From Palsa-504 sp963739615 (GTDB taxonomy: Bacteria > Actinomycetota > Actinomycetes > Streptosporangiales > Streptosporangiaceae), in contig CAVUBD010000021.1 of the NCBI GenBank assembly GCA_963739615.1, positions 62,001 through 126,000 of the forward strand: a stretch of 64,000 nt of DNA, given 5' to 3'. The translations under genes and the position numbers were made by a program. The notes below the pieces were generated by a model, which was not told the origin of the DNA, did no database searches, and saw only the letters and a program-made list of their open reading frames with translations. Positions within the stretch are counted from its first letter, which is position 1. The number at the start of each line of letters is the position of its first letter. Positions 36,982-49,308 of the stretch are shown in pieces.

Positions 36982-37998
36982 ATGCCTATCGCGACCCCAG
37001 AGGTCTACGCGCAGATGCTGGATACGGCGAAACAGCACGGTTTCGCATTCCCGGCGATCAATGTCACCTCGAGCCAGACCCTGAACGCCGCGCTGCGCGG
37101 GTTCGCCGATGCCGGAAGTGACGGGATAGTCCAGATATCGACCGGCGGCGCGGAATACCTGTCCGGCCAGCTCAAGAACATGGTGACGGGCGCCTCGGCG
37201 CTGGCCGAGTTACGCCCGCGTCGTGGCGGCGAAGTACCCGATCCAGATCGCGCTGCACACCGACCACTGCCCGAAGGACAAGCTGGACGGCTACATGCGC
37301 CCGCTGGTGGCGATCTCGAAGGAGCGGGTGGCCAGGGGCGAGGACCCGCTGTTCCAGTCGCACATGTGGGACGGCTCGGCCGTGCCGCTGAAGGAGAACC
37401 TGGAGATCGCGAGGAACTGCTGGCCGGCTGCGCGGCCGCCCGCATCATCATGGAGGTGGAGATCGGGGTGGTCGGCGGCGAGGAGGACGGGGTCGTCGGC
37501 GAGATCAACGACAAGCTGTACACCACTGCGGAAGACGCCCTGGCCACCGCCGATGCCCTGGGGCTTGGCGAGCGGGGCAGGTACATCCTGGCCGCGACGT
37601 TCGGCAACGTGCACGGCGTCTACAAGCCGGGGAACGTGAAGCTGCGCCCGTCGGTGCTGAAGGAAATCCAGGACGCCGTGGGTGCCAAGTACGGCCAGGA
37701 AAAGCCCTTCGACCTGGTCTTCCACGGCGGGTCCGGGTCGGCGCTTGAGGAGATCAGGGAGGCCATCTCCTACGGCGTCGTCAAGATGAACGTGGACACC
37801 GACACCCAGTACGCCTTCACCAGGCCCGTCGCGGACCACATGTTCAAGGGCTACGACGCCGTGCTGAAGGTGGACGGCGAGGTCGGCAACAAGAAGCAAT
37901 ACGACCCGCGCAGCTGGGGCAAGGCGGGCGAGGCGGGCATGGCCGCCCGGGTCACCCACGCCTGCGAAGACCTGCTGTCGGCCGGACACAAGATCTGA
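36982..37998 (+). CDS. fba: class II fructose-bisphosphate aldolase, two compensating frameshifts
   Basis: Both ends of the frame are normal class II aldolase (MPIATPEVYAQML, FPAINVTSSQTLNAAL; later VFHGGSGSALEEI and VKMNVDTDTQYAFTRP). The middle, about 37210-37413, is correct only in another frame, where it reads YPIQIALHTDHCPKDKLDGY (zinc-site HTDHC) and FQSHMWDGSAVPL. An extra T at 37210-37211 and a missing G at 37413-37414 explain it; correction leaves the total length unchanged. The enzyme cleaves fructose-1,6-bisphosphate in glycolysis. Confidence 0.92.
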   Translation: MPIATPEVYAQMLDTAKQHGFAFPAINVTSSQTLNAALRGFADAGSDGIVQISTGGAEYLSGQLKNMVTGASALAELRPRRGGEVPDPDRAAHRPLPEGQAGRLHAPAGGDLEGAGGQGRGPAVPVAHVGRLGRAAEGEPGDREELLAGCAAARIIMEVEIGVVGGEEDGVVGEINDKLYTTAEDALATADALGLGERGRYILAATFGNVHGVYKPGNVKLRPSVLKEIQDAVGAKYGQEKPFDLVFHGGSGSALEEIREAISYGVVKMNVDTDTQYAFTRPVADHMFKGYDAVLKVDGEVGNKKQYDPRSWGKAGEAGMAARVTHACEDLLSAGHKI

Positions 37999-38005
37999 TC
38001 CACCG

Positions 38006-38446
38006 ATGGCCATGAATCGCGAGAACCTGCTCGGCGGGCCGCCGCCCACCTACCTGCCGGAGGAAACGGAGGCGGCGGCCGCCCTGCGGGCGGGCGAGGA
38101 GCCCGCAGGCGTGGCGGCCCGCTTCCCCGCCTACTCGGCGGCCTGGGCGGCCCTGGCCGAGCGGGCGTTCGCCGCCGGCGACGCAGTCGCCGGCTACGCG
38201 TACGCCCGGACGGGTTACCATCGCGGCCTGGACCAGCTGCGCCGCGCGGGCTGGAAGGGCCACGGCCCGATCCCGTGGGAGCACGAGCCGAACCAGGGCT
38301 TCCTGCGCTCCCTGCACATGCTGGCCGTCACGGCCGCCGCCATCGGCGAGGACGACGAGGCCGCCAGGTGCGAGGTGTTCCTGCATGACAGCAGCGCGGC
38401 CGGCGCGGCCAGGCTAGCCGCCGAGTTCCCCGCCAGCCACCCGTAG
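38006..38446 (+). CDS. DUF3151 protein
   Basis: 146 residues from ATG 38006 (ATG 38012 equally possible). Blocks NRENLLGGPPPTYLPEE, YAYARTGYHRGLDQLRRAGW and EPNQGFLRSLHMLA are typical of DUF3151, which follows fba in many Actinobacteria. The function is unknown. It begins 7 bases after the fba stop, so they are cotranscribed. Confidence 0.88.
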   Translation: MAMNRENLLGGPPPTYLPEETEAAAALRAGEEPAGVAARFPAYSAAWAALAERAFAAGDAVAGYAYARTGYHRGLDQLRRAGWKGHGPIPWEHEPNQGFLRSLHMLAVTAAAIGEDDEAARCEVFLHDSSAAGAARLAAEFPASHP

Positions 38447-38523
38447 CGGGAGCGGGACGGGCAAAACGGGACCATCCCGGCTTGGGTTACCTGGTGGTAT
38501 TGCGGGTAATCTCAGAACGCAAG

Positions 38524-38556
38524 AGCCCCTGCCGCGCTTGCGCCCGTGCGGGGGCT
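38524..38556 (+). terminator. possible terminator between DUF3151 gene and purA
   Basis: AGCCCC (38524-38529) pairs with GGGGCT (38551-38556), with a partly paired GC-rich centre. The stem is short, so confidence is low. Confidence 0.35.
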
Positions 38557-38644
38557 TCATCATGCGAGGTCAGGCTGCACCCCGCGTCGGCCATGGGGCC
38601 GCGGAGGCCGAGCCGGAGCCTGCGCTAGCCGAAGGGATGATCCA

Positions 38645-39931
<1,287 letters not shown>

Positions 39932-39987
39932 GGGTCCTAAGAAGGCTCTGCGGGGCCGTTAAGGCCGGGCGCCGGTAGGCTCACGCC

Positions 39988-41291
<1,304 letters not shown>

Positions 41292-41295
<4 letters not shown>

Positions 41296-42599
41296 TCGAG
41301 CGATACACGCTGCCCGAGATGGGGCACGTCTGGAGCGACGCGCACAAGTACGAGCTGTGGTGCCAGGTGGAGGTGCTCGTACTCGAGGCGCACGCCCGGG
41401 CGGGCACGGTCCCCGCGGAAAGCGTCGAGCCGGTGCGCGCGGCGCCGCCGCCGGCCCCGGAGGCGGTCGCGGCGATCGAGGCGGTGACCGACCACGACGT
41501 GATCGCGTTCCTGAGCGCGTGGGCCGATAACACCACGCCGCGTTCGGCCGCCGCGTACGTGCACTACGGGATGACCTCCTCGGACCTGCTTGACACCGCG
41601 CTCGCGATCCAGCTCGCCGAGGCCACCGACCTGCTGGTGGCCAAGGCCACCCGGCTGGTCGCGGTGCTCAGGGAGCACGCGCTCGAGCACGCAGGGACGC
41701 TGCGGCCGGGACGGACCCACGGCATCCACGCCGAGCCCGACGTCTGGGGGCACCGGGTGGCCGACTTCGCCTTCGCGATGGCGCGGTCGCGGGACCGTCT
41801 CCTGCGGACCAGGGAGGCGGTGGCGGTCGGCACGCTGTCCGGCCCGGTCGGCAGCTACTCCAACATCGATCCCGCCATCGAGGCCGAGGTCATGCCGGCC
41901 CTGGGGCTGCGGGCCGCCGACGTGGCCACCCAGGTGGTGATGCGGGACGGCATCGCCGAGTGGGTGAGCGCGCTGGCGATCGCCGCGACCGTCTGCGAGG
42001 CGGTCGCGCTGGAGGTGCGGCACGGCCAGCGCACCGAGGTTCGGGAGCTGGCCGAGCCGTTCCGTTCGGGCCAGAAGGGCTCCTCGGCGATGCCGCACAA
42101 GAAGAACCCGATCCGCTCCGAGCGGATCGCCGGCCTGGCCCGGGTGGTCCGCGGCTACGTGACGCCGGTGACCGAGGGCATCCCGCTGTGGCACGAGCGG
42201 GATATCTCGCACTCCAGCGTGGAGCGGGTCGCCTTGCCCGACGCCGCCATCGCGACCGACTACCTGCTGCACCTCACCACCGGGCTGATGGAAGGGCTGA
42301 CCGTCGACGCCGCGCGGATGCGGGCGAACCTGGACCTTACCGGCGGGCTGCTGTACTCCTCGGCGGTGCTGCTCGAGCTTGTCAGCGCGGGGATGACCCG
42401 CGAGGACGCGTACGCCCTAGTACAGGCCGCGGCGATGGAAACGTGGGCGGCCGGCACCCCGTTCCGCGAGACGCTGCGCAAGCAGGCGGCGACACGCGGG
42501 CAGCCGCTTCCGGAGGACGCCCTTGAGGTGGCATTCCGCCCCGAACGCTACACAGAACGGCTTGCTCCGGTATTCGAGCGCCTCTCCCGGCTAAGCTGA
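41292..42599 (+). CDS. purB: adenylosuccinate lyase
   Basis: 435 residues. The fumarase/aspartase-superfamily signature is present as GSSAMPHKKNP, with GRTHGIHAEPDVWGHR and HYGMTSSDLLDTALA. It releases fumarate from SAICAR and adenylosuccinate. It is coupled to purD and followed 5 bases later by murA. Confidence 0.97.
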
Positions 42600-42604
42600 C
42601 ACCC

Positions 42605-43882
42605 ATGACTGAAGGACCCGAGATGAGCTACCGCGTGCGTGGCGGCGCTCCGTTGCACGGCACGGTTTTCGTGCAGGGCGCGAAAAACGCCGCGCTGAAG
42701 ATGATCGCGGCGGCGCTGCTCACGGCCAATGGCCACACGGTGCTGCGCAACGTGCCGGCCATCGAGGACGTGCGCCGGGCCGTGGAGCTGGCCGAGGCGG
42801 TCGGCGCCATCGTCGAGTTCCACGAGGCCGAGCGGACGCTGGTGGTCGACGCGTCCAACCTGACCAGCCCGGTGCTCCCGGCCGAGATCGCGCGCCGGTT
42901 CCGCAGCTCGGTGCTGTTCGTGCCGGCCCTGCTGCACAGGTTCGGCGAGGCCGTCATCGAGGGCGTCGGCGGCTGCAACCTCGGCAACAGGAACCTGGAC
43001 TTCCACTACCGCGGCTTCGCCCGGCTCGGCGCCGTCGTCGACGAGGGCGAGACGACCATCCGCATCAAGGCCAGCAAGCTGCAGGGTGCCCACCTGTACC
43101 TGGACACGCCGTCGCATACCGGCACCGAGAACCTGATCATGGCGGCGTCGCTGGCGCCGGGCAAGACGATCATCGACAACACCGCGCAAGAGCCCGAGGT
43201 ACTCGACGTCATCGCGTTCCTGACCAAGATGGGCGCGCGGATCACCGGCGGCGGCACCGGCTTCATCACCGTGCACGGCGTCGAGGAGCTGACCGCGGTC
43301 GAGCACACCGTGATGGCGGACCGGATCGACGCCGGCGTGTTCGCGATGGCCGCGGCCATCACCGGCGGCGAGGTGAACCTGGTCGGCGCCTCCCTCGGCC
43401 ACTTCGGGGTGGTCCGGTGGAAGCTGGAGCAGATGGGGGTGGAGTTCGGCGAGCACGGCGCGGTGGTATCGGTGCGGATGGACCGGCCGATCCGCCCGAT
43501 CAACGTGATCACCAGCCCGTACCCCGGGTTCGCCACCGACCTGCAGTCGCCGATCATGGCGCTGGCCTGCCTGGCCGACGGCGCCTCGTACATCCGCGAG
43601 ACGATTTTCGACGGCCGCTACACCCTGGTGGGCGAGCTGAACAAGATGGGCGCCAAGGTCGACCTCGACGGCAGCGCGGTCATCGTGCACGGCCCGGCCA
43701 CGTTCAAGGGCGCCGAGGTGGTCGCGCACGACCTGCGCACCGGCATCGCGCTGGTGCTGGCGGGCCTGGCCGCGGAAGGCGAGACCACGGTCATGCCCGG
43801 CTACCCGATCGACCGGGGGCACGCGGCCATCACCCAGCGCTTCAACGCCCTCGGCGCGGACATCACGGCCGTGCAGCATTAG
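42605..43882 (+). CDS. murA: UDP-GlcNAc 1-carboxyvinyltransferase (MurA family)
   Basis: 425 residues from ATG 42605. EPSP-synthase-fold enzyme starting peptidoglycan synthesis: it transfers enolpyruvyl from PEP to UDP-GlcNAc. The substrate-site Lys/Asn (VQGAKNAALK) and the loop Cys in GGCNLGNRNLD are retained; the usual sequence after this Cys is G-x-RP-x-D, so NRNLD is a variant. DLRTGIALVLAGLAAEG matches the Arg region. It lies with purD-purB rather than a cell-wall cluster, which suggests a second, MurA-like copy. A hairpin follows at once. Confidence 0.85.
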   Translation: MTEGPEMSYRVRGGAPLHGTVFVQGAKNAALKMIAAALLTANGHTVLRNVPAIEDVRRAVELAEAVGAIVEFHEAERTLVVDASNLTSPVLPAEIARRFRSSVLFVPALLHRFGEAVIEGVGGCNLGNRNLDFHYRGFARLGAVVDEGETTIRIKASKLQGAHLYLDTPSHTGTENLIMAASLAPGKTIIDNTAQEPEVLDVIAFLTKMGARITGGGTGFITVHGVEELTAVEHTVMADRIDAGVFAMAAAITGGEVNLVGASLGHFGVVRWKLEQMGVEFGEHGAVVSVRMDRPIRPINVITSPYPGFATDLQSPIMALACLADGASYIRETIFDGRYTLVGELNKMGAKVDLDGSAVIVHGPATFKGAEVVAHDLRTGIALVLAGLAAEGETTVMPGYPIDRGHAAITQRFNALGADITAVQH

Positions 43883-43883
43883 C

Positions 43884-43903
43884 CCGGGGGGACGACCCCC
43901 CGG
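43884..43903 (+). terminator. hairpin after murA
   Basis: A perfect 8-bp stem, CCGGGGGG / CCCCCCGG, with an ACGA loop begins two bases after the murA stop. The following 140 bases to the convergent aminotransferase hold no gene. Confidence 0.7.
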
Positions 43904-44048
43904 AACCCCCGCTGCGCTTCGCGCCCCGCTGCGGTGCCCGCCGTGGTATCACACGGCCGGAGGGGCCATGGGCCCCTCGCGGACCGCGCGATCTCGGCGC
44001 TTCGCTCCTCGCTAATTCGCCGTATTGCCCGCTAGTACACCTGCGGTT

Positions 44049-45128
44049 CTAGGCGTTGCGGTGGGGGAAGGCGCGGGCGATGGCCAGGAAGGCGTCGTTG
44101 GCTTCGGCATCCCCGATGCTGACCCGGGCGCCCTCGGCGGCGAACGGGCGGACCGCGATGCCTTCCGCCTCGCAGGCGGCGGCGAACTCTCCGGTGTGCT
44201 CGCCCAGCCTCAGCCAGACGAAGTTGGCCTCGGTCGGGGGCACGGTCCAGCCGTCGGCGACCAGGGCCTCGCGCACCCTGGTCCGCTCTTTGACGGTCAG
44301 CTCCACGCGTGCGAGCAGCTCGTCCTCCGCGGCCAGCGAGGCGATCGCCGCGGCCTGCGCGATGCTGTTCACGCTGAACGGCAGCATCGTCATCCGGACC
44401 GCGGCCGCGACCGGCTCGTGCGCGATCAGGAACCCGGTCCGCAGCCCGGCCAGGCCGTAGGCCTTGGAGAACGTGCGCAGGACCGCGACGTTCGGCCGGT
44501 CCCTGTACAGCTTCAGGCCGTCGGGCACGGCCTCGTCGCGGATGTACTCCCGGTACGCCTCGTCGAGCACGACGAGGCAATCCGACGGCACCCGGTCGAG
44601 AAATTTCCCGAGCTCGGCGCCGTGCACGACGGTGCCGGTCGGGTTGTTGGGATTGCAGACGAATATGAGCCGGGTGCGCGGGCTGATGGCGTCCGCCATC
44701 GCGGCCAGGTCATGGGTTTCGCCCCGCAGCGGCACGCGGACCGATTCGGCCGCGGCCAGGCCGGTCAGCGTCGGGTACGCCTCGAAGGAACGCCACGCAT
44801 ATATCACCTCGGCGCCGGGCTCACCGACCGCCTCGAGGAGCTGCTGCGCGACGCCGACCGAGCCGCACCCGACCGCGACGTGCCGTGGCGGTACGCCGAA
44901 CTTATCCGCGATGGCCTGGATCAGTGCCTGCGCGCCGTTGTCCGGGTACCGGTTGACTGATCGCGCCGCCTCGGCGATGACGTCTACCACCGAGGGCAGC
45001 GGCGGATGAGGGGATTCGTTCGATGAGAGCTTATGCGTTTTACCGGTGGCGCTGACCGGCGTCCGGCCCGGCTGGTAAGCGGGGAAGCCGTCAAGCACCG
45101 AACGAAAACGTGGCGATGCGTCAGTCAT
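44049..45128 (-). CDS. histidinol-phosphate / aromatic aminotransferase (HisC-like)
   Basis: 359 residues of fold-type I PLP enzyme. KLSSNESPHPPLPSV, FVCNPNNPTGTVV, VVLDEAYREYI and the PLP lysine in RTFSKAYGLAGLRTGF are all intact. The FSKAYGLAGLR block is that of HisC and the actinobacterial aromatic aminotransferase Pat. No his genes adjoin it, so the aromatic aminotransferase role is at least as likely as HisC. Confidence 0.88.
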   Translation of the reverse strand: MTDASPRFRSVLDGFPAYQPGRTPVSATGKTHKLSSNESPHPPLPSVVDVIAEAARSVNRYPDNGAQALIQAIADKFGVPPRHVAVGCGSVGVAQQLLEAVGEPGAEVIYAWRSFEAYPTLTGLAAAESVRVPLRGETHDLAAMADAISPRTRLIFVCNPNNPTGTVVHGAELGKFLDRVPSDCLVVLDEAYREYIRDEAVPDGLKLYRDRPNVAVLRTFSKAYGLAGLRTGFLIAHEPVAAAVRMTMLPFSVNSIAQAAAIASLAAEDELLARVELTVKERTRVREALVADGWTVPPTEANFVWLRLGEHTGEFAAACEAEGIAVRPFAAEGARVSIGDAEANDAFLAIARAFPHRNA

Positions 45129-45167
45129 GCCACCAGTCTCGCATCAGCCGCGCACCAGTGGTCAAGC

Positions 45168-45917
45168 TCAGCCCAGCGACTGCGTGGCCTTGGCGTATGC
45201 GTCCTGGGCCAGTACCGTGACACCTTGTTCGCTGGCGTCCGGGCCCACCATGGTGACCGCGCCGACGAACCCGTTACTGCGGTAGACGACCGACCAGACA
45301 TCCACTTCGGCATAGCCGGCCGCCTTGATGTTCAGCGCGCGCGCCTGATCGCCGATGCCGCTCAGGCTGGCTTCCCGCACCGAATAGCGGAAGGTCTTGC
45401 CGTCCACGGTGGCGGTGTAGCGCGAGCATCCGGCCGGCAGCTTGTTGCCCAGGGCCGTCGCCGCGAGCTGCGAGGACGCCGAGACAAGGACCTCAGACAC
45501 GCCGTCACGCCCGACCCGGAACGTCACCACCGACGCGGGAGCATGCGCGAACGACGCAGAGTTGAATCCCGTTACCGTCGCCTGCGCGCACTTGGCCGGC
45601 ATGACCTTCACGCCGTGCATGGTCTGCTTGCTCGTCTGCACGTCCGGCAGCGCTCCGTAGTCACCAGCCTCGGCGGGCGCCGCCGGGCTCTCCCCGTTGA
45701 CCTTGGTCAGCAGCGCGTCTTTCAGCTGGGTGGCGGTGCAGGCGTTGTGCCCGGTGGCGGCGGCCACCCCAGCCGTCTCCGTCGCGCTAGCCGGGCTGGT
45801 GCTGGCGGAGGTGGCGGAGGTGGCGGAGCTGCCGCCGCAGCCGGCGACGCCCGCGACGGCCAGCAGGGCCAGTGCGGTAGTGGTCAGCGCGGGTCGCGGC
45901 CAGTGACGTTCGGACAT
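45168..45917 (-). CDS. secreted lipoprotein of unknown function
   Basis: 249 residues from ATG 45917. N-terminal signal with positive residues, hydrophobic core and lipobox VAGVAGC; a Ser/Thr/Ala spacer (about 28-50); then a folded domain (about 58-249) with two well-spaced Cys pairs (NACTATQ, PAKCAQ, AGCSRY) that may form disulfides outside the cell. Similar to many actinobacterial surface lipoproteins without assigned role. A perfect palindrome lies about 62 bases before the start. Confidence 0.82.
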   Translation of the reverse strand: MSERHWPRPALTTTALALLAVAGVAGCGGSSATSATSASTSPASATETAGVAAATGHNACTATQLKDALLTKVNGESPAAPAEAGDYGALPDVQTSKQTMHGVKVMPAKCAQATVTGFNSASFAHAPASVVTFRVGRDGVSEVLVSASSQLAATALGNKLPAGCSRYTATVDGKTFRYSVREASLSGIGDQARALNIKAAGYAEVDVWSVVYRSNGFVGAVTMVGPDASEQGVTVLAQDAYAKATQSLG

Positions 45918-45978
45918 GAATAAACCCTTCTAACGCTACGAGTTTTTGTAGTTTCGAAGCGTGAGACTAGTCTACGTT

Positions 45979-45990
45979 CAGTGATCACTG
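45979..45990. promoter_or_regulatory. 12-bp perfect palindrome upstream of the lipoprotein gene
   Basis: CAGTGATCACTG within an AT-richer 100-base stretch (45918-46020). Its position suits an operator for the lipoprotein promoter; the regulator is unknown. Confidence 0.35.
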
Positions 45991-46066
45991 TAGTGCTTTG
46001 AGTAAACAAATAGCTGAACGGCTCATCCATGACGGACGCGTGCATAAGGGTGCGGGATGCGCTGCT

Positions 46067-47800
46067 TCAGCCCCCGCCGACCTGCACCGCCTTCACGATG
46101 AGCAGCAGCACCGAGATCACGAGGTAGCCGCGCAGCATCAGCATGGCGAGCTTCCTTCCCGCCGACCACTCCACCGGCTTGAGCAGCGCTAGCGGCGGCA
46201 TCCGCCAGTTCATCCGCTCGGCGGCGGACATGGTGGTTCGCGGGTGCGCCTCATGCGCCGGGCGGCGGTTCCTGGTCAGCCAGAGCCACGCCCCGCCCAG
46301 CACGGCGCCGGCGACCAGCCCGGCGGACAGCCAGATGGCGACCTTCGCCGCGTTGAGGCCGGAGAATATGGTGGTGACGACGAGCGTGCCCGACAGCATG
46401 AGCAGCACGCCGATGATGAAGGAGGCCAGGACGTTCAGCCAGCGCGGGTTCAGCCACGGGCCGAGCACCTCACGGTCGTTGCACAGCAGCAGCAGGAACA
46501 CGCTCGCGCTCGGCAGCAGGATCCCGGCCAGTGCCTGCACCGCCGTGGTGAGCAGGCCGAGCGGGGCGCCGGGAATGAGGACGATGCCCGCCGATGCCGC
46601 GATCATCGCGCTGTAGCTGGCGTAGAACGGCTTGGCGTCCTTGAACTTACGGTGCAGCGAGTGCTTGATGCCGAACACGTCACCGAACGCGTAGCTGGTG
46701 GATAGGGTCACCGCCGAGGCGCCGATGATGCTCGCGTCGAGCAGCACGATCGAGAACGCCGTGGCATACCACCTGCCGTGCACGGCGAGCGCCTGGGCCA
46801 CCCCGAGCGCATTGGTGAAATGCCCGGCCAGGCCGGTGCCACGCACCGCGAAGACCGCTGTTACGACGATCAGCGCAGCCGAGATCACCACGACGAACGC
46901 ACCAAACGTGGTGTCGGCGCGCTCATACGGGATGAACCGCGGCGTGATCCGCTTGTCGATGACGTTGGACTGCTGGAAGAACAGCTGCCACGGGGCGACG
47001 GTCGTGCCCACGATCGCGATGATGAGCAGGACCGCGTTTGAGGAAACGCCGCCCTGGACGCCGGGAACGACGAAGTGGTAACCGATCTGACCCCACTTGG
47101 GGTCGGAGAGCAATGCGAGCGGGACGAGGATCAGGCTCACCGCGATGAACACGAACATGGCCCGCTCCCAGCGGGCGAAGCTACCGCTCATGGTGATCGC
47201 GACCAGGACGAGCGCGGTAATCGGTACCGAGATGTACGGGCTGACGTGGAAGTACTGCAGCGCGAGCCGGACGCCGATGAACTCGGTGACGATGGTCAGG
47301 AAGTTGAGGATGAACAGGTCGCCGACGCTGAACCAGCCCCAGAACTTCCCGAACCGCTCGTTGATGAGCCGGGCGTGTCCCACCCCGGTGACGGCGCCGA
47401 GGCGGACCACCATCTCCTGGTTGACGATCAGCACCGGTATCAGCAGCAGCAGCGTCCAGAGCAGGCTGTAGCCGTAGTTCTGCCCCGCCTGAGCGTAGGT
47501 GGACACGCCGCCGGCGTCGTTGTCGCCGACCATCACGATAATTCCCGGTCCGATGATGGCCAGGAACGTGATCAGTTTGCGCTTGAGGCCAGCTTGCTGA
47601 TCGTCGCCCAGCCTGACCCGGCCGAATGCGCCCTCGATATCGCCCAGGTGGGCTTCGTCCAGAACCGCGGTGGCCCGGGTCGCGGGCGCTCCGAGCTGCG
47701 CCGCCTTGCGGGCCACCGGGGGTTCGGCCGGGACCGGCCGCACCGGCTCGCCGCGCCCGGCCGGCTCATCGGGCTGGGCGCGCTCGCCGGGCATGGTCAC
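46067..47800 (-). CDS. NRAMP-related divalent metal transporter (possibly Mg2+/NRMT type)
   Basis: 577 residues: a 75-residue hydrophilic N-terminus, then about eleven hydrophobic segments with the NRAMP fold pattern. The TM1 motif is GDNDAGGVSTYAQAG (residues 92-106) instead of DPGN. The TM6 region is TTVAPWQLFFQQSNV, without the MPHN methionine that selects transition metals. Both changes are what is seen in NRAMP-related Mg2+ transporters, so Mg2+ is a reasonable inference. Its start overlaps the end of the CBS/MgtE_N gene (ATGA), which supports a magnesium link. Confidence 0.82.
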   Translation of the reverse strand: MTMPGERAQPDEPAGRGEPVRPVPAEPPVARKAAQLGAPATRATAVLDEAHLGDIEGAFGRVRLGDDQQAGLKRKLITFLAIIGPGIIVMVGDNDAGGVSTYAQAGQNYGYSLLWTLLLLIPVLIVNQEMVVRLGAVTGVGHARLINERFGKFWGWFSVGDLFILNFLTIVTEFIGVRLALQYFHVSPYISVPITALVLVAITMSGSFARWERAMFVFIAVSLILVPLALLSDPKWGQIGYHFVVPGVQGGVSSNAVLLIIAIVGTTVAPWQLFFQQSNVIDKRITPRFIPYERADTTFGAFVVVISAALIVVTAVFAVRGTGLAGHFTNALGVAQALAVHGRWYATAFSIVLLDASIIGASAVTLSTSYAFGDVFGIKHSLHRKFKDAKPFYASYSAMIAASAGIVLIPGAPLGLLTTAVQALAGILLPSASVFLLLLCNDREVLGPWLNPRWLNVLASFIIGVLLMLSGTLVVTTIFSGLNAAKVAIWLSAGLVAGAVLGGAWLWLTRNRRPAHEAHPRTTMSAAERMNWRMPPLALLKPVEWSAGRKLAMLMLRGYLVISVLLLIVKAVQVGGG

Positions 47801-49112
47801 CTGGCGTCCCCGTGACGCGTATCCGGCGGTTCGGCGGCCTCACGACGCCGCCAGTCCTCGGGCAGCGTCACCTCGAGCACGTCATCGACGGTGATCACGC
47901 CGAGCAGGCGGCGCTCATCGTCGACCACCGGGATCGTGATGAGGTTGTAGTCCGTCATCAGGACGGCGACGTCGGTGATGTCGGTATCCGCGCCGACGCG
48001 CACCGGATCGGTATCGGATACGTCGATCACCAGCGCCCCCGGATCGGCCTGCACCAGGGTGACCAGCCTGGCGACGCCGCGCAGGCCGCCGTCGTCATCG
48101 ACGGCGTGGACGCTGGTCAGCGCCTCCGGCTGGAGCAGAGCGGACTCGCGCACCCGGGCCAGCGCGTCGCTGACGCATGCCATGGTGGGCAGCGCGATGA
48201 AGTCCATCCCCATCAGCCCGCCCGCGCTCGCGCTGTTGAAGCCCATCAGCGTCAGCACCTTGGTGCGCTGGCCGGGCGGCAGCAGGTCGAGCACCGGCTG
48301 CCTGCGCCGCTGGGGCAGTTCGGCGATGGCGTCCGCCGCGTCGTCCGCGCGCATCCGGGCCAGCACGCCGGCGATCTCCTCATCGGTGCGCGCGCCGAGC
48401 AGCCGGGTGGCCAGGTCCTCGTCGAGTTCCTCGAAGACATCGGCCTCGAGTTCGGGATCCGCGTGCACCCGGCCGAGGATCTCCGTCTCCTCCTCCTTAG
48501 AGGCGTCCTCAAGCAGGTCGGCGATCTAGCCGGCTTCAGCCTGCGGACGCGGGCGAACGGCCCGCGCAGCCGCGCGCTGCCCTCGTGCCCGATGAGCCAC
48601 TCGAAGTCGTGCCAGTCCCTGAAGAAGGCGGTATCGTCCTGGGTCCCCGCGGCGAGCAGGCCGAACAGCCGCCGCGGGCGCCGTCGGGTATCGACACCGG
48701 CCAGAACCCATTCCGGGTCGTCCTTGGCCAGTTCCAGGTCGGCCGCGCGGACGAGGCGAGCGTTCTCCACGTCGATGAAGCGGTGGCCGAGCACATCGGC
48801 CCGCAGCAGCACCTCCCCCTCCCTGCGGTCGAAGTGCCGCAGGCTGAGCCGGGCGCTCGACAGCCGCAGCGGATCGCCGTCGAAGCTGCTCACCTGGTCA
48901 GTGGGCACGAAGATCTGACGGCCGCCGACGGCGGCCACCAAGCCGGTGACCAGCGGGTAATCGGTCCCGCGCAACCGGACGATGACATCAGCCAAGCGGC
49001 CGATCGACTCGCCGCTGCTGTCCGCTATGGGCCGCTTGATCAGCCGCGACAGGCGCAACGTGGCCTTGTTGTCCGCCGGAGCACCCGGCCCGGCGGCCGG
49101 TGTTGTCGTCAT
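47797..49112 (-). CDS. PRC-barrel / MgtE_N / CBS-pair regulatory protein, apparent -1 frameshift
   Basis: From ATG 49112: two PRC-barrel-like modules (SRLIKRPIADSSGESIG; LLRADVLGHRFIDVEN), then after a break near 48525-48531 an MgtE intracellular N domain (ADVFEELDEDLATRLLGART and DDAADAIAELPQRRRQPVLD). Two CBS motifs end it (DTDITDVAVLMTDYNLITIP, LLGVITVDDVLEVTLP). There is no membrane domain. One missing base in AAGCCGGCTAGATC explains the stop; corrected length is 438 residues. MgtE_N and CBS domains sense Mg2+ in MgtE. Here the sensor is separate from the pore and coupled to the NRAMP-related gene. Confidence 0.82.
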
Positions 49113-49308
49113 GAGGAGCCTCTTCTGTCGTCCCCCGCAACCATGGCACAAGCGGGTGAACGAGCGGTGTACGGGTAGTCCTTCCCCTGGGCAGGCCACC
49201 GCGACCCACCGCATATCCTGCACGGCCGCCTAGTTACGACCACACCGGTGGTGATGGTATGAAGTCTCTGGCGCCCCAGCAGGGATGTACCGGATGAAAG
49301 GCGCATAA

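Noticed and set aside
43884..43903. GC-rich palindrome considered as a mobile repeat
   Set aside because: It occurs once in the window and sits directly after a stop codon, so a terminator is the simpler reading.
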